A DNA stretch of 51,954 bases from Mesorhizobium escarrei (GCF_935825525.1 NZ_CAKXZT010000057.1:1-51954), one strand, 5' to 3'. Positions 28,612 through 38,462 are shown, numbered from the stretch's first letter. Notes: generated by a model from the sequence alone, not told the origin. Numbers and translations are program-made.

Positions 28612-29949
28612 TCAGGCGGCGCGGGCGGCAAGCGGCGCCGCGATCAGTCTGACACCGTCATCGCCGGCGATAGCAGCCTCAACGATTTCGCCCGGCGCAC
28701 CCTCGGAGATCGCGGCAAGCGTAAACCCTTCGGTGCGGCCGAGCCCGTCGCGCTCGACCAGGATCGACTGGCGTGTTCCGGCGAGCGAGGAAAGGTGGCT
28801 GCGATAAGCGGCGTCGCCGGCGGCGCGCAGCCGTGCCGCACGCTGCTTGACCAGTTCGCGGCGAAGCTGAGGCATGCGCGCGGCGGGGGTGCCTTGGCGC
28901 GGCGAGAAGGGGAAGACGTGCAGATGCGTCAGGCCGCATTCCTCGACGATCTCCAGTGATTTTTCGAACATGGCGTCCGTCTCGGTCGGGAAGCCGGCGA
29001 TGATGTCGGCGCCGAAGACGATGCCGGGACGCAATTTGCGCAAATCCTCGCAAAAGCGGATCGACTGATCGCGGTTGTGCCGGCGCTTCATCCGCTTCAG
29101 GATCATGTCGTCACCGGCCTGCAGCGAAAGATGCAGATGCGGCATCAGCCGGGGCTCGGTGGCGATGGCGTCGAGCAGATCGTCGTCAGCCTCGATCGAA
29201 TCGATCGAAGAGAGGCGCAGGCGTTTCACGTCAGGCACCTGCTTCAGGATTGTCTTGACCAATTTGCCGAGTTTCGGGCTGCCAGGCAGGTCGGCGCCGA
29301 AACTGGTCATGTCGACGCCGGTCAGCACGATCTCGGCATAGCCGTTGCCGCTCAGCCGCTTGACCTGCTCGACCACGGCGCCCATCGGCACCGAGCGCGA
29401 ATTGCCGCGGCCATAGGGGATGATGCAGAAGGTGCAGCGGTGGTCGCAGCCGTTCTGCACCTGGACGAAGGCCCGCGCCCGGCCTTCGATGGCGTCGACC
29501 ATGTGGCCGGCCGTCTCGCGCACCGAAAAGATATCGTTGACGCGAGCCTTCTCGGTGTCGTTGACGCCGAAATCCGGCAGCGCGCGATAGGAATGCGCCT
29601 GCAGCTTCTCCTCATTGCCGAGGACGAGATCGACCTCGTCCATGGCGACGAAATTCTGCGGCTCGGTCTGCGCGGCGCAGCCGGTGACGATGATGCGGGC
29701 CTGCGGGTTCTCGCGGCGGGCCTTGCGGATCGACTGTTTTGCCTGGCGCACCGCCTCGCCGGTGACGGCGCAGGTGTTGAAGATGATGGCGCCGCCTTCC
29801 AGCGCGCCAAGGCCAGCACTTTCCGCCTCTCGCCGCATCACCTCGGATTCATAGGTGTTCAGCCGGCAGCCGAAGGTGACTACGTCAACACCCTTGGGAA
29901 GAGTGGGGCCCCTCGAAAGACCTGGACCCTGCTTGGCGAGAGCGGCCAT
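28612..29949 (-). CDS. mtaB: tRNA (N6-threonylcarbamoyladenosine37-C2) methylthiotransferase MtaB
   Basis: 445 aa from [18 protein letters not shown]. It converts t6A37 to ms2t6A37 in ANN-decoding tRNAs. The N-terminal UPF0004 domain has the cluster Cys in TFGCRLNTYESE, NTCAVTGEA and TGCAAQTEP. The radical-SAM CxxxCxxC is CDHRCTFC near residue 165, and a C-terminal TRAM-like part follows about 380. The ATG overlaps the dapF stop as TGATG, so it is translationally coupled to dapF. The ftsY start lies 12 bases past its stop, implying one operon. Confidence 0.95.
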   Translation of the reverse strand: MAALAKQGPGLSRGPTLPKGVDVVTFGCRLNTYESEVMRREAESAGLGALEGGAIIFNTCAVTGEAVRQAKQSIRKARRENPQARIIVTGCAAQTEPQNFVAMDEVDLVLGNEEKLQAHSYRALPDFGVNDTEKARVNDIFSVRETAGHMVDAIEGRARAFVQVQNGCDHRCTFCIIPYGRGNSRSVPMGAVVEQVKRLSGNGYAEIVLTGVDMTSFGADLPGSPKLGKLVKTILKQVPDVKRLRLSSIDSIEADDDLLDAIATEPRLMPHLHLSLQAGDDMILKRMKRRHNRDQSIRFCEDLRKLRPGIVFGADIIAGFPTETDAMFEKSLEIVEECGLTHLHVFPFSPRQGTPAARMPQLRRELVKQRAARLRAAGDAAYRSHLSSLAGTRQSILVERDGLGRTEGFTLAAISEGAPGEIVEAAIAGDDGVRLIAAPLAARAA

Positions 29950-30833
29950 CAGGCGGCGCTTTCGGTGTCGCGGGCCCACACGCCGGTCGACGGATCGAAG
30001 CTGCCGGAAAATTCCCATTCGGCGACACCGGTGAGGACGACGTGGTCGTCGCCGCGCCACTCGACATGCAAGGAGCCGCCGCCGGGCGTCACCAGAGAGA
30101 CACTGCGTCCGGTCCGCCTCGTGCGCGCCGCAGCGACGACGGCGGCACAGGCCGCCGTGCCGCAGGCCTTGGTCAGGCCGGCGCCGCGCTCCCAGGTGCG
30201 GATGACCATCGTCTCGGGCGAGGTCACCCGTGCGATGGTGATGTTTGCGCGCTCGGGGAAGATCGGGTGGTTTTCGAGCAGCGGGCCGAAGCGGTCGAGC
30301 TCATAGGACCAGACGTCGCGGTCGACCCAGAAGATGGCGTGCGGATTGCCCATCGACACGACCGAGGGAGAGTGCAGCACCGGCGCGTCGATCGGGCCGA
30401 TCTGCAGCTCGATCATGCGGGTATCGCGGAATTCCTCGGTGAGCGGAATATCCTGCCAGCCAAAACGCGGCTTGCCCATGTCGACCGAGATCAGCCCGTC
30501 GGCATGTTGTTCGGCATTGAGGATGCCGGCGACGGTCTCGAAGGCGAATGTCTTCTGGCCGGTTTCGGCGGCTAGCGCCTGCACCACGCAGCGCATGCCG
30601 TTGCCGCAGGCCTGCGCGCCGGTCCCGTTGGAATTCAAGATGTCGATGAAAAAGGCGGTGCCCGGCGTTCTGGCGTCGTGGATCGCCATGATCTGATCGA
30701 ATTTCGTCGGGGCATCGGCATTGAGCGCAAGGGCGGCAGCCGGCGCCACCCGATCGGCGCGACCGCGCATGTCGGCAACGATGATTTCGTTGCCGATGCC
30801 GTTCATCTTGGCGAAGGGGGCAGTGCTTGCCAT
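29949..30833 (-). CDS. dapF: Diaminopimelate epimerase DapF
   Basis: 294 aa. It interconverts LL- and meso-diaminopimelate for lysine and peptidoglycan synthesis. The two catalytic Cys are in [11 protein letters not shown] (near residue 80) and [11 protein letters not shown] (near 225). The N-terminal [18 protein letters not shown] and the C-terminal GVAEWEFSG are standard. First gene of the dapF-mtaB-ftsY-yciB series; stop overlaps the mtaB start. Confidence 0.97.
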   Translation of the reverse strand: MASTAPFAKMNGIGNEIIVADMRGRADRVAPAAALALNADAPTKFDQIMAIHDARTPGTAFFIDILNSNGTGAQACGNGMRCVVQALAAETGQKTFAFETVAGILNAEQHADGLISVDMGKPRFGWQDIPLTEEFRDTRMIELQIGPIDAPVLHSPSVVSMGNPHAIFWVDRDVWSYELDRFGPLLENHPIFPERANITIARVTSPETMVIRTWERGAGLTKACGTAACAAVVAAARTRRTGRSVSLVTPGGGSLHVEWRGDDHVVLTGVAEWEFSGSFDPSTGVWARDTESAA

Positions 30834-30959
30834 GGATCGAAAGGTCTCATGCCGGTTTGGCGCCTATATGGCGGATAGCGGCCGGAATTACCAGTGCGAG
30901 ACGCCAGCGCGACGTGCGGTCGACTAGGACGCACAAAGTACGCTCTGACATTTTTAAAC

Positions 30960-31105
30960 CTGCGCATCGTGCTTTCTGAAAATCGATTCCGATTTTCGCG
31001 CCGATGCGGCTAAAAGCGCGTCGCGTTTGAACAGACTCATGCGACGCGCTTTAAGGTCTTGTTTTTATGCATGTCATTGTCGCAAAACCGCTACGCACTT
31101 TTGCG
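30960..31105. repeat. Composite dispersed palindromic repeats
   Basis: Contains AAAATCGATTCCGATTTT (palindromic), GCGCGTCGCG...CGACGCGCTTT, and TTGTTTTTATGCATGTC...GCGCGACATGCA. These are related to the elements at 2314-2411 and 33222-33352. They occupy most of the 281-bp spacer upstream of dapF; no gene is visible there. Confidence 0.65.
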
Positions 31106-31114
31106 CGACATGCA

Positions 31115-31276
31115 TTACGCCACAGCGAAGACGCCAAGCATGACCAGCAGGAAGATGATCAGCACGATGCCGATGAGAATGCGGGCGCCGGTGGCGGCGG
31201 CTCCGGCCAATGCCGGCATGCCGAGCAGGCTGGCCGCGGCTGCGATAATCAGAAGAATCACAATCCATTTGATCAT
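31115..31276 (-). CDS. DUF1328 (UPF0391) small membrane protein
   Basis: 53 aa, MIKWIVILLIIAAAASLLG... with two hydrophobic helices separated by GMPALAGAAATGARI, the DUF1328 pattern (E. coli YtjA type). GAGGGA lies eight bases before the ATG. Function unknown; homologues are often stress-responsive inner-membrane peptides. A longer reading (to 31750) in the same frame is antisense-like shadow of the hydrolase gene. Confidence 0.9.
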   Translation of the reverse strand: MIKWIVILLIIAAAASLLGMPALAGAAATGARILIGIVLIIFLLVMLGVFAVA

Positions 31277-31371
31277 GGGAAAATCCCTCGCAGCCGACGG
31301 TTGTGGACGACTACCAACGCGGTTACGACGTCCCGGGTTCCCCCTCGGTTCCCCTGGGGCCGGTCGCCTGC

Positions 31372-32412
31372 CTAGAGCGCCGGCACGTCCCAGACCTCGC
31401 CGGGACGCAGGGCGCGAAAGCGTTCTTGCGGGACACCTTGATCGCTGAGGGCCTCGCCAAGCCTTCTTGCCGGCTCGTCGATCGGCTCGTTGGTGAGCCG
31501 GAACGTGCCCCAATGGCAGCCGGCGGCATAGGCGGCGTTGCACAACAGCATGCCTTGCACCGCCTCCTCCGGGTTCTGGTGGTGTGGCGCCATGAACCAG
31601 CGCGGCTCGTAGGCGCCGATCGGCAGGATGGCGAGGCGGAAGCCGCCGTGCCTTCCGGCCATCAGCCGATAATTGATGCCATCGTGGAAACCGGTGTCGC
31701 CGGCGAAATAGACCTTTCCGCCCGGCGTCTCGACCACAAAACCCGCCCACAGCGCCATGCGCCGGTCTCGGGTGCCGCGTGCCGACCAGTGGTGCACCGG
31801 CTCGACATGGACGGCGACGTCGTTGCCGATCTCGACCCGTTCGCCCCAGTCATGCACGGAAAGCCGCATGCCGGGAACGCCGGCGTCGATGATGGCGTCG
31901 TTGCCGAGCGGCGTCAGCACCAGCGGGTCGTGCCTTGTCTTCAGCCGCTTCAGCGTGGCGAGGTCGAGATGATCGTAGTGGTTGTGGCTGACCAACACGA
32001 GGTCGATCGGTGGCAGGTTGGAGAAGGCGATGCCCGGCGAATTGACCCGTTTCGGCCCGGCAAAGGCGAGCGGCGAGGCGCGCTGCGACCAGACCGGGTC
32101 GGTAAGGATATTCAGGCCGGCTGTCTGGATGAGCAGCGAAGAGTGGCCGACCATGGTCAGCCTCAGCCCGGAGCCGTCGATCCGCTTGGCCGGTGTCGTC
32201 TGATGAAACGGACTTGGATCCGCCGTCGGCCATTTCGAGCGTTCGCCGCCCAGCTGCCACTTCAAAAGATCGGAAAAGCGGGCAGGCGGCTTGCCGTCGG
32301 GATTGAAGAACAAGGTGCCGTCGAAATGATCGCTGGGCGGCCCGCGATAGTAGCGGTTGACCGCCCTTTTTCTCGCAGCCAAGGTTTCGTCTCCGGCAAG
32401 CTTCGGTTTCAT
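31372..32412 (-). CDS. Metallo-beta-lactamase-fold hydrolase, NAPE-PLD/UlaG-like
   Basis: 346 aa from MKPKLAGDETLAARKRAVNR. The metal-binding HxHxDH is seen in VSHNHYDHLD near residue 145. Further ligands are the His in VHVEPVHHWSARG, the Asp of FAGDTGFHDG and the His of MAPHHQNPEEA. The N-terminal GTLFFNPDGKPP and RLTMVGHSSLLIQTAG match the NAPE-hydrolysing phospholipase D-like subgroup, so a lipid or phosphodiester substrate is possible. No signal peptide. An upstream GTG would add 17 residues and is less likely. Confidence 0.9.
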   Translation of the reverse strand: MKPKLAGDETLAARKRAVNRYYRGPPSDHFDGTLFFNPDGKPPARFSDLLKWQLGGERSKWPTADPSPFHQTTPAKRIDGSGLRLTMVGHSSLLIQTAGLNILTDPVWSQRASPLAFAGPKRVNSPGIAFSNLPPIDLVLVSHNHYDHLDLATLKRLKTRHDPLVLTPLGNDAIIDAGVPGMRLSVHDWGERVEIGNDVAVHVEPVHHWSARGTRDRRMALWAGFVVETPGGKVYFAGDTGFHDGINYRLMAGRHGGFRLAILPIGAYEPRWFMAPHHQNPEEAVQGMLLCNAAYAAGCHWGTFRLTNEPIDEPARRLGEALSDQGVPQERFRALRPGEVWDVPAL

Positions 32413-32676
32413 CAGAGATAGGACCGAAGCGGGCTGGCGCAAGCATTTGGCGGCCGGGCCCACAGAGGCAGGCCTGTCCAGGCAAACCGCTGCGCAGTCT
32501 CGGGTCAGACCGCTATGGCAGGCTTTCAGGCGGCACGCATTTGTGGCAAAGTTGCAACAGGTGCCGCCGCAAATGCTATTTTAACCATATTGGGTTGAAA
32601 TTTTGCCACCTTCTCCGTCTTGGTAAAGGGGATATTGTGCGGACGGCAGCCCGGCCGGACCCGACGGAGGTTTGAA

Positions 32677-33216
32677 ATGGATTTTTCGAAAACCGGTCTG
32701 CTGGCCGTATCGCTGGCCGCGCTCTTTGCGAGCGGCTGTTCAACGTCACGGTTCTCGTCGATGGACCAGCAGCCGGCGCCGCTGCAAGCCGCGCCCTCCG
32801 GCAATGTGACCGCAAACCAGCTGCCGCCGCCGGCGTCGCCCGGCACGGCCGACCCGTCGAAATTTCCGACGGCGCCGCAAGGCACCCAGGTCGCCTCGCT
32901 GCCGCCGGACGGAACGGCTCCGGCCGGAGCCCCGGATCTTACCGCAAGCAGCGTCGCCGGTGTTTGGAAGGCTAGCGTGTCCGGCCAGAGCTGCCAGGTG
33001 GCGACGCCACAGACCAAATTCGGCGCCGGCTATCGGGCTGGACCGCTGCATTGCCCGGCGCCGATCGACGGCATCAAATCCTGGAACGTCGCCGGCAAGC
33101 AGTTGACGCTGTACGACGAGAATGGCGGCACGCTCGCACGGCTCTATTCCTCGGGAGGAGAGAAATTCGACGGCCAGACTTCCAACGGCCTGCCGATCTC
33201 GCTTACAAGAGGCTGA
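32677..33216 (+). CDS. Omp19-like outer-membrane lipoprotein with AprI/Inh protease-inhibitor domain
   Basis: 179 aa from MDFSKTGLLAVSLAALFASGC; GGAGG sits eight bases before the ATG. The lipobox FASGC gives a lipidated Cys at residue 21. A Pro/Ala-rich linker (about 30-100) joins an eight-stranded Inh-like barrel (about 105-179): AGVWKASVSGQSCQVATPQTKFG, then the Cys-containing GPLHCPAPIDGIKSWNV and the C-terminal FDGQTSNGLPISLTRG. Brucella Omp19 has the same size and inhibits host proteases; here the role is probably periplasmic or surface protease inhibition. Confidence 0.88.
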   Translation: MDFSKTGLLAVSLAALFASGCSTSRFSSMDQQPAPLQAAPSGNVTANQLPPPASPGTADPSKFPTAPQGTQVASLPPDGTAPAGAPDLTASSVAGVWKASVSGQSCQVATPQTKFGAGYRAGPLHCPAPIDGIKSWNVAGKQLTLYDENGGTLARLYSSGGEKFDGQTSNGLPISLTRG

Positions 33217-33221
33217 CCCGC

Positions 33222-33352
33222 TCGCCCTTATTGTTTTTACGCGATTCCCGGCCGAAAACCGCTACACGCTTTTCCCGGAACTGCTCTCTTTTGTTTTTAC
33301 GCAATTCCGGACAGAAAACCGCTACACACTTTTCTTGGAATTGCTCCGGAAC
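33222..33352. repeat. Tandem pair of about 66-bp repeats
   Basis: Two direct copies beginning TTGTTTTTACGC(G/A)ATTCC and containing GAAAACCGCTACAC(G/A)CTTTTC lie one after the other (about 33230 and 33292). A third, related copy is in 31050-31105. They fill the spacer between the lipoprotein gene and zapE. Confidence 0.8.
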
Positions 33353-33362
33353 GACGTGACCG

Positions 33363-34565
33363 ATGCATCTGCGTGACGGCCTTCAGACCCATGCGACCGT
33401 CCGGCAGCGCTACGACCATCTGGTTGTGTCAGGCCTGATCGACCGCGATCGGGCGCAGGAGCGGATCGTCGCGGCACTCGACCGGCTGATCGACGAGATT
33501 TCGGCAAAACGGCTGGCGCACAAATCGAGCGCGCTGGGCTGGCTGTTCGCTCGCAAGCGCGAGACGCGCGAGGCCGTCAAGGGCATCTATATCCATGGTG
33601 GCGTCGGCCGCGGCAAGACCATGCTGATGGACATGTTCTTCGAGTTGCTGCCGGTCCGGCGCAAGCGCCGTGTGCATTTCAACGACTTCATGGCCGATGT
33701 GCAAGACCGCATCCAGAAGCACCGGCAGGCGCGTAAGGAGGGCACTGTCAGGGAAGACGACCCGATCGCGCCGGTGGCCCGTGCGTTGGCCGAGGAAGCC
33801 TGGGTGCTGTGCTTCGACGAGTTTTCCGTCACCGACATCGCCGATGCGATGATCCTGTCGCGGCTGTTCTCGGCGCTGTTTGCCAATGGCGTCGTGCTGG
33901 TCGCCACGTCCAATGTCGCGCCGCAGGATCTCTACGGCGACGGCTTGAATCGCAAGCTTTTCCTGCCCTTCATCGGCATCCTGGAGCGGCATGCGCAGGT
34001 GATTGCCCTCGATGCCGACAAGGACTATCGGCTGGACAAGCTCAGCCGCCTGCCGGTCTATGTCACCCCTGCCGATGCCGCCGCCGATGCTGTCCTCGAC
34101 GAGGCCTGGAACGTGATGACGCATGGCAGGCCGACGCAGGCAGCGGCCCTGACGGTAAAGGGCCGGCAGGTCGTCGTGCCGCGCGCCACCGGCGACGCAG
34201 CGCGGTTTTCCTTTGCCGATCTCTGCGAAAACCCGCTCGGTGCCCGCGATTTCCTGGCGATTGCCGGCCGCTTCTCGACGGTCTTTATCGATCATGTGCC
34301 GGTGCTTGGAGAAGGCATGCGCAACGAGGCGAAGCGCTTCATCCTGCTGATCGACACGCTCTACGACCATCATGTGCGGCTGGTGGTGAGCGCCGCCGCA
34401 CCGCCAGCGCAGCTTTATACGGCCAAGCGCGGCAACGAGGTCTTCGAGTTCGAGCGCACCGCGTCGCGGCTGATCGAGATGCAGAGCCACGAATGGCTGG
34501 AAGGCTGGGTGGGGAGGCAGAAGGCGCGGGTGGTGCCTGTGGAGGCGAGGCAGGCGCAGGCCTGA
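33363..34565 (+). CDS. zapE: Cell division protein ZapE (AFG1-like ATPase)
   Basis: 400 aa. Walker A is GGVGRGKTMLMDMFFELL near residue 80, Walker B VLCFDEFSVTDIADAMIL near 155, and the sensor segment VLVATSNVAPQDLYGDGLNR follows; the C-terminal FIDHVPVLGEGMRNEAKRFI is the family's conserved region. ZapE binds FtsZ and modulates Z-ring stability, mainly in late constriction or low oxygen in E. coli. In rhizobia it commonly precedes mdh and the suc genes; here a convergent GNAT gene and a repeat intervene. Confidence 0.95.
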   Translation: MHLRDGLQTHATVRQRYDHLVVSGLIDRDRAQERIVAALDRLIDEISAKRLAHKSSALGWLFARKRETREAVKGIYIHGGVGRGKTMLMDMFFELLPVRRKRRVHFNDFMADVQDRIQKHRQARKEGTVREDDPIAPVARALAEEAWVLCFDEFSVTDIADAMILSRLFSALFANGVVLVATSNVAPQDLYGDGLNRKLFLPFIGILERHAQVIALDADKDYRLDKLSRLPVYVTPADAAADAVLDEAWNVMTHGRPTQAAALTVKGRQVVVPRATGDAARFSFADLCENPLGARDFLAIAGRFSTVFIDHVPVLGEGMRNEAKRFILLIDTLYDHHVRLVVSAAAPPAQLYTAKRGNEVFEFERTASRLIEMQSHEWLEGWVGRQKARVVPVEARQAQA

Positions 34566-34591
34566 CCTCGTTTCGTAGCGTTCCGTCACAC

Positions 34592-34756
34592 CCCCTCTGT
34601 CCTGCCCTCTTTGCCAAAACTTGGCATCTCCCCAACAGGTGGGGAGATTGGCCGTCCTCCCTGCCTTCGCCAATCTCCTGCGTGGAAGAAGTGAGCCGAG
34701 CGCCGAAGCTGCCGATCTCCCCCCATGTGGGGGAGATGTCCGGCAGGACAGAGGGG
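34592..34756. repeat. 165-bp element bounded by perfect 15-bp inverted repeats
   Basis: Ends CCCCTCTGTCCTGCC (34592-34606) and GGCAGGACAGAGGGG (34742-34756) are exact inverses. Inside are two smaller palindromes, ATCTCCCC...GGGGAGAT and GATCTCCCCCCATGTGGGGGAGAT. No ORF, so a non-autonomous, MITE-like or palindromic dispersed element. Partial copies lie at 2999-3050 and 22173-22190. Confidence 0.85.
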
Positions 34757-34773
34757 CGCTGTCCCGCTTGCGC

Positions 34774-35202
34774 CTATAGTCGATACACATACATCACGAA
34801 CGCCTCCGCCGGCCCGTGCGGCTCCTTGCGCGACTCATAAAGCGCCTGGGCCGCCACATTGTCCGGCTCGGTGCCGACCCAAGCCTCCTCGCAGTCATGC
34901 TCCCGGCCGAGCTCAAACATGGCGTCGAGCATCTTCGTCGCTATGCCCTGGCGCTGGAAGGCCGGCGCCACGCCGACTTCGTCGATGTAGAGTTCGCTGA
35001 CCTTGTCGGGGTGGCGGTGGATGACGGCCGCGCATTGGCCGACGACTATGCCATCGGCCAATGCCACGATCCTGAAATGACCTGATGAGGCGAGATAGGC
35101 GGCGAGCCGATCCAGCCTGATTGGTTCATCGAACACATCTTCGGCGACCCGCATCACAAGGGCGTCATCGCCGGGAAACAGCCTTCTTATTTCCATCTTC
35201 AT
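34774..35202 (-). CDS. GNAT-family N-acetyltransferase
   Basis: 142 aa. The GNAT core is visible as VSELYIDEVGVAPAFQRQGIATKMLDAMFELG with the acetyl-CoA Q-R-Q-G-I-A loop near residue 85, then AWVGTEPDNVAAQALYES near 115. The N-terminal MKMEIRRLFPGDDALVMRVAED is typical for aminoglycoside 3-N-acetyltransferase-like (AAC(3)-I) members, which have the same length. Substrate cannot be assigned. Divergent from mdh. Confidence 0.9.
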   Translation of the reverse strand: MKMEIRRLFPGDDALVMRVAEDVFDEPIRLDRLAAYLASSGHFRIVALADGIVVGQCAAVIHRHPDKVSELYIDEVGVAPAFQRQGIATKMLDAMFELGREHDCEEAWVGTEPDNVAAQALYESRKEPHGPAEAFVMYVYRL

Positions 35203-35233
35203 TGCGTAACTTTCCCAAGTCGGCTCAATTCTT

Positions 35234-35262
35234 TTGACGTTTACGTAAATCCCAACCCATCT
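35234..35262 (+). promoter_or_regulatory. Candidate promoter/operator upstream of mdh
   Basis: TTGACG (35234-35239) and CCATCT (35257-35262) are 17 bases apart. The 10-bp palindrome TTTACGTAAA starts right behind the -35 box (35240-35249 region). This would give an mRNA leader of about 170 bases. The -10 element is poor, so only the palindrome and -35 box are clear. Confidence 0.35.
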
Positions 35263-35292
35263 AACCGATTGAAAAATCTCGCTCCAAAATAA

Positions 35293-36408
<1,116 letters not shown>

Positions 36409-36455
36409 TCTCGCAGCAAGTGATCCGCCAGTAAAGTGATCTGGAGACAACGCGC

Positions 36456-37649
36456 ATGAACATCCATGAATATCAGGGCAAGGCGCTGCTGAAGGGCTTT
36501 GGCGCACCGGTGGCCGAAGGCGTGCCGGTGTTCGATGCAAGCGAGGCGGAAGCTGCCGCCAAGGCGCTGCCCGGCCCGCTCTATGTGGTAAAAAGCCAGA
36601 TCCATGCCGGCGGCCGCGGCAAGGGCAAGTTCAGGGAGCTCGGCCCCGACGCCAAGGGCGGCGTGCGGCTGGCGAAATCGGTGGCCGAGGTCGTCGCCAA
36701 TGCCAAGGAAATGCTTGGCCACACTCTGGTCACCAAGCAGACCGGCCCGGCGGGCAAGCAGGTCAACCGCCTCTACATCGAGGATGGCGCCGACATCGAG
36801 CGCGAGCTCTATCTGTCGCTGCTGGTCGACCGCTCCGTCGGCCGCATCGCTTTCGTCGTTTCGACCGAGGGCGGCATGGACATCGAGGCGGTCGCCCACG
36901 ACACGCCGGAAAAGATCATCACCGTTGCCATCGACCCGGAAAAAGGCATAACGGCGGATGATTTGAAAGAACTCAACGGCGCGCTGAAGCTCGACGGCGA
37001 GGCCGCCAAGGACGGCGAGATGCTGTTCCCGATCCTCTACAAGGCCTTCGTCGAGAAGGACATGAGCCTGCTCGAGGTCAACCCGCTGATCGTCATGAAG
37101 AATGGCCGGCTGCGCGTGCTCGACGCAAAAGTGTCGTTCGACAACAACGCGCTGTTCCGCCATCCCGACGTGATGGAGCTGCGCGACATCACCGAAGAGG
37201 ACGAGAAGGAGATCGAGGCGTCGAAATATGACCTCGCCTATGTCGCGCTCGACGGCAATATCGGCTGCATGGTCAATGGTGCCGGCCTCGCCATGGCGAC
37301 GATGGATATCATCAAGCTCTACGGCGCCGAGCCGGCCAACTTCCTCGATGTCGGCGGCGGTGCGTCGAAGGAGAAGGTGACGGCGGCGTTCAAGATCATC
37401 ACCAAGGATCCGGCGGTCAAAGGCATCCTGATCAACATTTTCGGCGGCATCATGAAGTGCGACATCATCGCCGAGGGCGTTATCGCGGCCGTCAAGGAAG
37501 TCGGCCTGCAGGTGCCGCTGGTGGTGCGGCTGGAAGGCACCAATGCCGAGCTCGGCAAGAAGATCATCAACGACAGCGGGCTCAACGTCGTCTCGGCCGA
37601 CGATCTCGATGATGCCGCCAAGAAGATCGTGGCGGCGGTGAAGGGCTGA
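36456..37649 (+). CDS. sucC: Succinyl-CoA synthetase beta subunit SucC
   Basis: 397 aa. The ATP-grasp domain begins [19 protein letters not shown]; the segment [12 protein letters not shown] and the metal-site [21 protein letters not shown] follow, and the C-terminal CoA-ligase part has [14 protein letters not shown] and [15 protein letters not shown]. It forms the heterotetramer with SucD, converting succinyl-CoA to succinate with ATP/GTP formation. It lies 47 bp after mdh. Unusually, sucD does not follow directly; three small genes intervene. Confidence 0.98.
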   Translation: MNIHEYQGKALLKGFGAPVAEGVPVFDASEAEAAAKALPGPLYVVKSQIHAGGRGKGKFRELGPDAKGGVRLAKSVAEVVANAKEMLGHTLVTKQTGPAGKQVNRLYIEDGADIERELYLSLLVDRSVGRIAFVVSTEGGMDIEAVAHDTPEKIITVAIDPEKGITADDLKELNGALKLDGEAAKDGEMLFPILYKAFVEKDMSLLEVNPLIVMKNGRLRVLDAKVSFDNNALFRHPDVMELRDITEEDEKEIEASKYDLAYVALDGNIGCMVNGAGLAMATMDIIKLYGAEPANFLDVGGGASKEKVTAAFKIITKDPAVKGILINIFGGIMKCDIIAEGVIAAVKEVGLQVPLVVRLEGTNAELGKKIINDSGLNVVSADDLDDAAKKIVAAVKG

Positions 37650-37653
37650 TCTG

Positions 37654-38025
37654 GTGCCTCCGCACAAGATAAACCTCGTCGAGGCGGCGGATCAGAAGAT
37701 CAAAAAGGTCTTCGATCCGCATATCGCCGGCGACGTCAACGATGCCCAGGTCAAGATCGCCAAGTTCGGCGATGTCTTCGACTGGCATGCGCATGACAAT
37801 GAGGACGAAGCCTTCCTGGTGCTGCGCGGCCGCATCGCCATCGATTTCCGCGACGGCACGGTGGAGCTTGGCAGCGGCGAGTTCATCGTCGTGCCGCGGT
37901 CCGTCGAGCACCGGCCGCGCTCGCTCAGCGAGGAGCCGGTGGTGCTGATGTTCGAGCCGGCGACGACGCTCAACACCGGCAACGCCAAGAGCGACCTCAC
38001 CGTCGCCGATCTCAAGCGGCTTTAG
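37654..38025 (+). CDS. Cupin-domain protein
   Basis: 123 aa, starting at a GTG 4 bases after the sucC stop. Single cupin barrel: [21 protein letters not shown] (motif 1 with His-x-His and Glu) and the motif-2 stretch [20 protein letters not shown] (Pro, His). A metal site is therefore intact; substrate unknown. Close spacing with sucC suggests co-transcription. The sequence looks like small rhizobial cupins that bind or isomerise sugars or mannose-type ligands, but this is not decidable. Confidence 0.85.
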   Translation: MPPHKINLVEAADQKIKKVFDPHIAGDVNDAQVKIAKFGDVFDWHAHDNEDEAFLVLRGRIAIDFRDGTVELGSGEFIVVPRSVEHRPRSLSEEPVVLMFEPATTLNTGNAKSDLTVADLKRL

Positions 38026-38047
38026 GGAGCTTGTGCGAGGAAGAGAA

Positions 38048-38278
38048 ATGAAGAAAATCACTCTGGCGATCGAAGACGAGGTTCTGGAGCAGGTCAAGCT
38101 GACGGCCGGCGAACAGGGAACGACCGTCGACGCCTTGGTGCAGGAGTTTTTCGCGACAGTGGCCGCGAAGCGCCGTGCAAACGACGGGGCTCGGCTAGCC
38201 CTGCTTAGGCTTGCCTACGAGGCTGCAGGCGACATTGGCGGCAAGAATTGGAACCGGGCAGCTCTCCATGACCGCTGA
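38048..38278 (+). CDS. Ribbon-helix-helix antitoxin-like protein
   Basis: 76 aa from MKKITLAIEDEVLEQVKLTAG, with GAGGAAG upstream. Residues 1-45 fit the RHH/CopG fold (beta strand KKITLAIE, then helices VLEQVKLTAGEQ and TVDALVQEFF). The C-terminal tail WNRAALHDR resembles the toxin-binding end of antitoxins that pair with VapC PIN nucleases. It overlaps the next frame by 11 bp, the usual TA layout. Here the toxin is deleted, so the antitoxin is an orphan. Confidence 0.85.
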   Translation: MKKITLAIEDEVLEQVKLTAGEQGTTVDALVQEFFATVAAKRRANDGARLALLRLAYEAAGDIGGKNWNRAALHDR

Positions 38279-38462
38279 ATGCTGCCTCGATACGAACATG
38301 CTCGTCTTTGCCGCCATCGGACACGATTCCAAGCGCGCGGAGTATGGCGCAACCATCGCCGCCGCCGCGCGCCTCGGCGTCAATGCACTTTACACCCAAA
38401 AACTCAACTACGGGCAGGCTTACGGCGCCGTGGTCGCCATCAACCCCTTCCGCACTCACTGA
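38268..38462 (+). pseudogene. VapC-type PIN toxin with an internal deletion
   Basis: 64 aa remain of an expected ~130. The N-terminal PIN motif LDTNMLVFA (first Asp of the metal site) is followed after 13 residues by the C-terminal PIN tail [23 protein letters not shown]... and INPFR, as in full VapCs that end LysEDmxhGxxixgvxixNPF. About 60 residues carrying the conserved Glu and the second Asp are missing, and the Asp of the S/T-E-D turn is Gln. The frame is still open, so a small inactive protein may be made. Confidence 0.8.

Noticed and set aside
34592..34756. Insertion sequence
   Set aside because: Inverted ends are present but there is no transposase; listed as a repeat instead.
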